From Flavobacterium cucumis (lineage in GTDB: Bacteria > Bacteroidota > Bacteroidia > Flavobacteriales > Flavobacteriaceae), in assembly GCF_900148835.1 (NCBI RefSeq), contig NZ_FRYK01000001.1:372001-436000 (forward strand): DNA of 64,000 bases, in the 5' to 3' direction. The notes below the pieces were generated by a model. That model ran no database searches and was not told the origin of the DNA. It was given only the letters and a program-made list of their open reading frames with translations. Of this stretch, positions 60,525-64,000 are shown piece after piece (within the stretch, counting starts at the first letter, position 1; each line of letters opens with the position of its first letter). Made by a program: the position numbers and the translations under genes.

Positions 60525-62807
60525 CTATTTTAGTGTCTTTTTACTTTTCTCTTGTGCATCTACTACAGCCACAGCTGCCATATTTACCATTTCTTCAACA
60601 CTTGCACCCAATTGAAACACATGAACAGGTTTATCTAAGCCAAGAATTATTGGACCAATTGATTCAGACTTATTTAATTCTTTTAATAATTTATAGGTAA
60701 TATTTGCCGCGTCTAAATTAGGAAAGATAAGTGTATTTACTTTCTTATTTACTAATTTAGAGAATGGAAACTTACTTTTCAACATTTCTGAGTTCAGTGC
60801 AAAGTCCGTTTGAATTTCACCATCAACAATTAAATCTGGATAATTTTCATGTAAATATGAAACCGCCTGACTTATTTTACTTGGCGCTTCATTGTGGGAC
60901 GAACCAAAATTTGAATAAGACACCATAGCTATAACTGGTTCCATGCCAAACATTCGAACGGTTTTAGCCGTCATCAAAGCAATTCTAGCTAATTCATCAG
61001 CTGTAGGATTTGGGTTTATTGCAGTATCTGCCAAAAAGATTGGCCCTCTAGAGGTCATCATCATATTTGTAGTCGCAATCTTAGAAACTCCTGGCGCTTT
61101 ATCAATCAATTGTATAACTGGTTTTATTGTTGATGGATAACTTCTGGAATGACCTGTAACCATAGCATCTGCTTCACCCGTATTTACCATCATCAAACCA
61201 AAATAATTACGTTCTCGCATCCATTTTTCAGCTTCATATAACGTAACTCCTTTGCGTTTTCTAGCTTCCCAAAAATGATTGGCATATTCTAATCTTTTTA
61301 CTTCTGATTCTTTTGTTTTTGGATCAAAAATTGGCACTTCAGTATCAAAACCAATTTCTTCTTTCAACTCCATTATTATCTCTTTATTTCCTAATAAAAT
61401 TGGAAAACCAATACCTTCTTCATGAACAATTTGAGCCGCTTTCAACACATCCAACTGATCTGCTTCAGCAAAAATGATACGTTTTGGATTGGTTCTTGCC
61501 CTATTCGTTAACAAACGAATCATTTTGTTATCAGAACCCATTCGTTCTAATAATTCGTCTTTGTATTTTTCCCAATCAGTAATAGGCGCTATTGCTACAC
61601 CAGATTCCATAGCAGCTTTTGCAACAGCTGGCGGAACTGCCGCAATTAATCTTGGATCAAAAGGTTTTGGAATAATATAATCGCGGCCAAACGTTAATTT
61701 GGTTTCGCCATACGCGATATTTACTTGCTCTGGAACCGATTCTTTTGCTAATTCCGCTAAAGCGATAACAGCAGCTTTCTTCATTTCCTCATTGATTTTT
61801 GTTGCTCTAACATCTAAAGCACCTCTAAAAATAAATGGAAAACCTAATACATTATTCACTTGGTTAGGATGATCAGAACGGCCTGTTGCCATAATGATAT
61901 CTTTACGTGTATCAATTGCTAAATTGTAGTTGATTTCTGGCGTAGGATTTGCCATCGCAAAAACGATTGGATTATCGGCCATTGACAATAACATCTCAGG
62001 TGTAACAATATCTCCAGATGACAATCCGATAAATACATCGGCTCCTTTCATAGCATGAGCTAAATCGTCATAATGTTTATCCGTTGCATATCGGCGTTGC
62101 ATATCGGTAACTCTTGGATCGTCTTTACGTAATGCCCCTTTACTATTAAACATTACTACGTTTTCAGGCTTAACTCCAAAGGCAACATATAAATTAGCAC
62201 AAGCAATGGCAGCAGAACCAGCTCCAGAAATGACCATTTTCACTTCTTCCATTTTTTTTCCTGCTAATTCTACTGCATTCAATAAAGCAGCTGAAGAAAT
62301 AATAGCAGTTCCGTGCTGGTCATCGTGCATAACTGGAATATTCAACTCTTCTACCAAACGTCTTTCAATTTCAAAAGATTCTGGTGCTTTGATGTCTTCC
62401 AAGTTAATCCCTCCAAAAGTTGGAGCAATATTTTTTACCGTTTCAATAAATTTATCTACGTCTTTTGTATCCACTTCAATATCAAAAACATCAATATCGG
62501 CGAAGATTTTGAACAACAACCCTTTTCCTTCCATTACAGGTTTTGAAGCTTCTGGACCAATGTCGCCCAAACCTAAAACTGCGGTTCCATTTGATATTAC
62601 AGCTACTAAATTTCCTTTTGCGGTATATTTATAAACGTTGTTAACGTCTTTTTCAATTTCTAAACAAGGTTCTGCTACTCCTGGAGAATAAGCCAAAGCT
62701 AAATCTCTTTGTGTCGCATATTTTTTGGTAGGTACTACCTGAATTTTTCCAGGTGTTGGTTTAGCGTGGTATAATAAGGCTTCTCTACGTTTACTATCTT
62801 TATGCAT
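60525..62807 (-). CDS. maeB: NADP-dependent malic enzyme with phosphotransacetylase-like domain
   Basis: Enzyme of 760 residues that decarboxylates malate to pyruvate with NADP reduction. The N-terminal malic enzyme part (about 1-420) has SPGVAEPC, MHDDQHGTAII and GAGSAAIACANLY (nucleotide site). The C-terminal part (about 430-760) resembles phosphotransacetylase (GFPILLGNK, MVTGHSRSYPSTIKPVIQ, ANITYKLLKEL) and is thought to be regulatory rather than catalytic. It is the first gene of the maeB-ruvA-sprA run, with a promoter element 23-30 bases upstream. Confidence 0.96.
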   Translation of the reverse strand: MHKDSKRREALLYHAKPTPGKIQVVPTKKYATQRDLALAYSPGVAEPCLEIEKDVNNVYKYTAKGNLVAVISNGTAVLGLGDIGPEASKPVMEGKGLLFKIFADIDVFDIEVDTKDVDKFIETVKNIAPTFGGINLEDIKAPESFEIERRLVEELNIPVMHDDQHGTAIISSAALLNAVELAGKKMEEVKMVISGAGSAAIACANLYVAFGVKPENVVMFNSKGALRKDDPRVTDMQRRYATDKHYDDLAHAMKGADVFIGLSSGDIVTPEMLLSMADNPIVFAMANPTPEINYNLAIDTRKDIIMATGRSDHPNQVNNVLGFPFIFRGALDVRATKINEEMKKAAVIALAELAKESVPEQVNIAYGETKLTFGRDYIIPKPFDPRLIAAVPPAVAKAAMESGVAIAPITDWEKYKDELLERMGSDNKMIRLLTNRARTNPKRIIFAEADQLDVLKAAQIVHEEGIGFPILLGNKEIIMELKEEIGFDTEVPIFDPKTKESEVKRLEYANHFWEARKRKGVTLYEAEKWMRERNYFGLMMVNTGEADAMVTGHSRSYPSTIKPVIQLIDKAPGVSKIATTNMMMTSRGPIFLADTAINPNPTADELARIALMTAKTVRMFGMEPVIAMVSYSNFGSSHNEAPSKISQAVSYLHENYPDLIVDGEIQTDFALNSEMLKSKFPFSKLVNKKVNTLIFPNLDAANITYKLLKELNKSESIGPIILGLDKPVHVFQLGASVEEMVNMAAVAVVDAQEKSKKTLK

Positions 62808-62829
62808 GATTTTTTATTTTACTAACTTA

Positions 62830-62837
62830 CAAATATA
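62830..62837 (-). promoter_or_regulatory. TAnnTTTG promoter element for maeB-ruvA-sprA
   Basis: TATATTTG on the minus strand at 62837-62830, 23 bases before the ATG at 62807. No TTG at the ideal -33 position. It would drive sprA as the third gene. Confidence 0.5.
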
Positions 62838-62930
62838 GTAGTATGCATATAAAATGAGAAATTATTTTGACATTCTTTTGAAAAAATAAATGGATTATTA
62901 ATTAAATCATTCAATTGTAAATTAAAACAA

Positions 62931-63339
62931 TTAATCTAGTTTATAGTTAGGATACTTATAAAATTTCATAATGACAAGAGGTAAAAAAAATGATAATATT
63001 GAAAATATAATATATCCTAAAACTAACTTCCCATTATAACTTTTGTAATTATCTATAATTTGTTTGTATCTATCTTTGTAAACAATCAAAAAAAATTAAT
63101 TAAAAAAATGGTAATATATAAAATATTAGAGCAGGAAATAAGCTATTTAAAATTCTTCCCGGAAAAATATCAATTTGAAAAGTAATTGGATAACGAATAT
63201 CAAAAAAAGATTTTATTAAAATGATAATAATAGCCAAATTTAACATCTGAAAAACAGCAAAAAGATAAACAAGTATTTTCCATTCTTGACTATTCTTTTT
63301 TTTACTTTGAGCTGTTAGTATAGCATCAGACCAAATCAT
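62931..63339 (-). pseudogene. Frameshifted three-TM membrane protein gene
   Basis: Read on the minus strand, a frame from ATG at 63339 encodes MIWSDAILTAQSKKKNSQEW and two hydrophobic segments, and stops at 63100 after LPFF. The lost frame continues as LINFFLIVYKDRYKQIIDNY, a third membrane segment and an end at 62931 (NYKLD-stop). Adding one base in each of two homopolymers, T7 (63104-63110) and T8 (63090-63097), restores a continuous 136-residue protein. I recall similar small membrane proteins in Bacteroidota, function unknown. It may be a real pseudogene, a switchable gene, or a sequencing error in homopolymers. The remaining 62838-62930 shows nothing else. Confidence 0.72.
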
Positions 63340-63384
63340 ATAATATATATTACTCACCTTACTTATAATCAAAGTTTTGAAAGG

Positions 63385-64000
63385 TTATTTTTTCACCAAA
63401 CCCTTCACCTTCTCAAACCCCGTCATCAACAAAACTGCCAACAATCCAAATGCGATTCCGACGCCAAATTCAGCTACAGTTGATGGAATACTATGTGGAA
63501 TTAAATGATGAATATATTCGATATTATGAAGAAAAATTCCTCCAGAAACTAAAAGAAGTGCGATAGTTCCTACGACAGCAAGGAATTTAATAACCAATGG
63601 CAAGGCTTTGATTAAAACACCACCTAAAGAAGACAAAAATCCTTTATCGTTGCCTTTTCGCATTAAATAAAATCCGGCATCGTCCATACGAACAATTAAA
63701 GCTACGATTCCGTAAACTCCAACAGTAGCAATAATAGCTACAAAAGTTACACTTAAAATTTGGGTAATCAAGGGATGCTGTTTTTCCATTGCAGTTCCTA
63801 AGGCGATGATGACAATTTCAAGCGAAAGAATAAAATCGGTTTTAATAGCCGAACTTATTTTTGCTTTTTCCGAATGTTCATCACTTTCTTCTAGTTGGCT
63901 TTCAGCGATAACTTCTTCTCCTTTTTTAGCGCGATGAAAAAAGTATTCGATAATTTTCTCCACCCCTTCGTAGGCTAAGTAAACTCCCCCAATGATTAAA
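63385..64000 (-). CDS. DUF808 family membrane protein (N-terminus cut by window edge)
   Basis: The C-terminal 204 residues of a DUF808 (YedI-like) inner-membrane protein; the frame is open to the window edge, reading LIIGGVYLAYEGVEKIIEYFF at the edge. Several transmembrane segments follow, with the motifs SAIKTDFILSLEIVIIALGT and RMDDAGFYLMRKG typical of the family. Function is unknown. An apparent GTG start at 63963 is not real, because the conserved GGVYLAYEGVEK motif lies upstream of it. Roughly 90-120 residues are missing. Confidence 0.88.
   Translation of the reverse strand, partial: LIIGGVYLAYEGVEKIIEYFFHRAKKGEEVIAESQLEESDEHSEKAKISSAIKTDFILSLEIVIIALGTAMEKQHPLITQILSVTFVAIIATVGVYGIVALIVRMDDAGFYLMRKGNDKGFLSSLGGVLIKALPLVIKFLAVVGTIALLLVSGGIFLHNIEYIHHLIPHSIPSTVAEFGVGIAFGLLAVLLMTGFEKVKGLVKK

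Noticed and set aside
62206..62634. 142-codon plus-strand frame inside maeB
   Set aside because: Antisense to the conserved nucleotide-binding part of malic enzyme; a shadow frame.
63385..63963. GTG at 63963 as the start of the DUF808 gene
   Set aside because: Conserved family sequence (GGVYLAYEGVEK) continues upstream to the window edge, so the gene is simply truncated.

Overview
The window is a 64 kb stretch of an AT-rich chromosome from a gliding-type member of the Bacteroidota, most likely Flavobacterium or a close relative. The support is: the type IX secretion translocon SprA, a RemB-like protein and a PorP/SprF protein; the FolK-deoxynucleoside kinase fusion; the CBS-nadK-DUF6089-uppS-bamA-ompH-ompH-murI gene order; promoters of the Bacteroidota form TTG-N19/20-TAnnTTTG; and A-rich leaders in place of Shine-Dalgarno sites. 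I see no rRNA, tRNA, CRISPR array, insertion sequence or prophage. This reads as core chromosome with dense, short operons.

Layout. 1-13 kb: 3' truncated mutS, an SpoU-type RNA methyltransferase, folK-dnk, sppA, an AsmA protein, DUF2797, a GH3 protein, an OmpA/PD40 protein and a 44-residue lipoprotein. 13-22 kb (minus strand): trigger factor, clpP and clpX (protein quality control), a small holin-like membrane protein, a FadL porin followed by an SGNH-hydrolase lipoprotein, an alpha/beta hydrolase and pdxJ. 21.7-30 kb (plus strand): the envelope-biogenesis run CBS-nadK-DUF6089-uppS-bamA-ompH-ompH-murI. 30-37 kb: nfu, porP/sprF-like, gamma carbonic anhydrase, PiT phosphate transporter, dodecin, mscS and tsaB. 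37-41.5 kb: a TolC/HlyD pair without a pump gene, and a DUF4403 lipoprotein. 41.5-46.7 kb (minus strand): a cytochrome oxidase maturation and subunit cluster (ctaB, two subunit III genes, subunit IV, an unknown thioredoxin-like gene, sco, DUF420, a small CxxC membrane protein). 46.8-62.8 kb (minus strand): the gliding/T9SS neighbourhood maeB-ruvA-sprA, gcvH-vanZ, two tonB genes, deoC-remB-DUF3592. 62.8-64 kb: a membrane-protein gene broken in two homopolymer tracts, and a 5' truncated DUF808 gene.

Most worth a second look: (1) the RemB-like protein carries, just after its signal peptide, a domain that looks like the C-terminal domain of the two TonB proteins encoded a few hundred bases upstream, with the same C-x10-C spacing; (2) promoters nested in or abutting intrinsic terminators, clearest at tig and at the gamma carbonic anhydrase gene; (3) a conserved-looking membrane protein gene interrupted at a T7 and a T8 tract, where one extra base in each restores the frame; (4) an A15 tract in the very short leader of mscS; (5) a dispersed-repeat-like sequence that supplies the last codons of folK-dnk. 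Family names come from recognition of motifs and general knowledge; no search was run.
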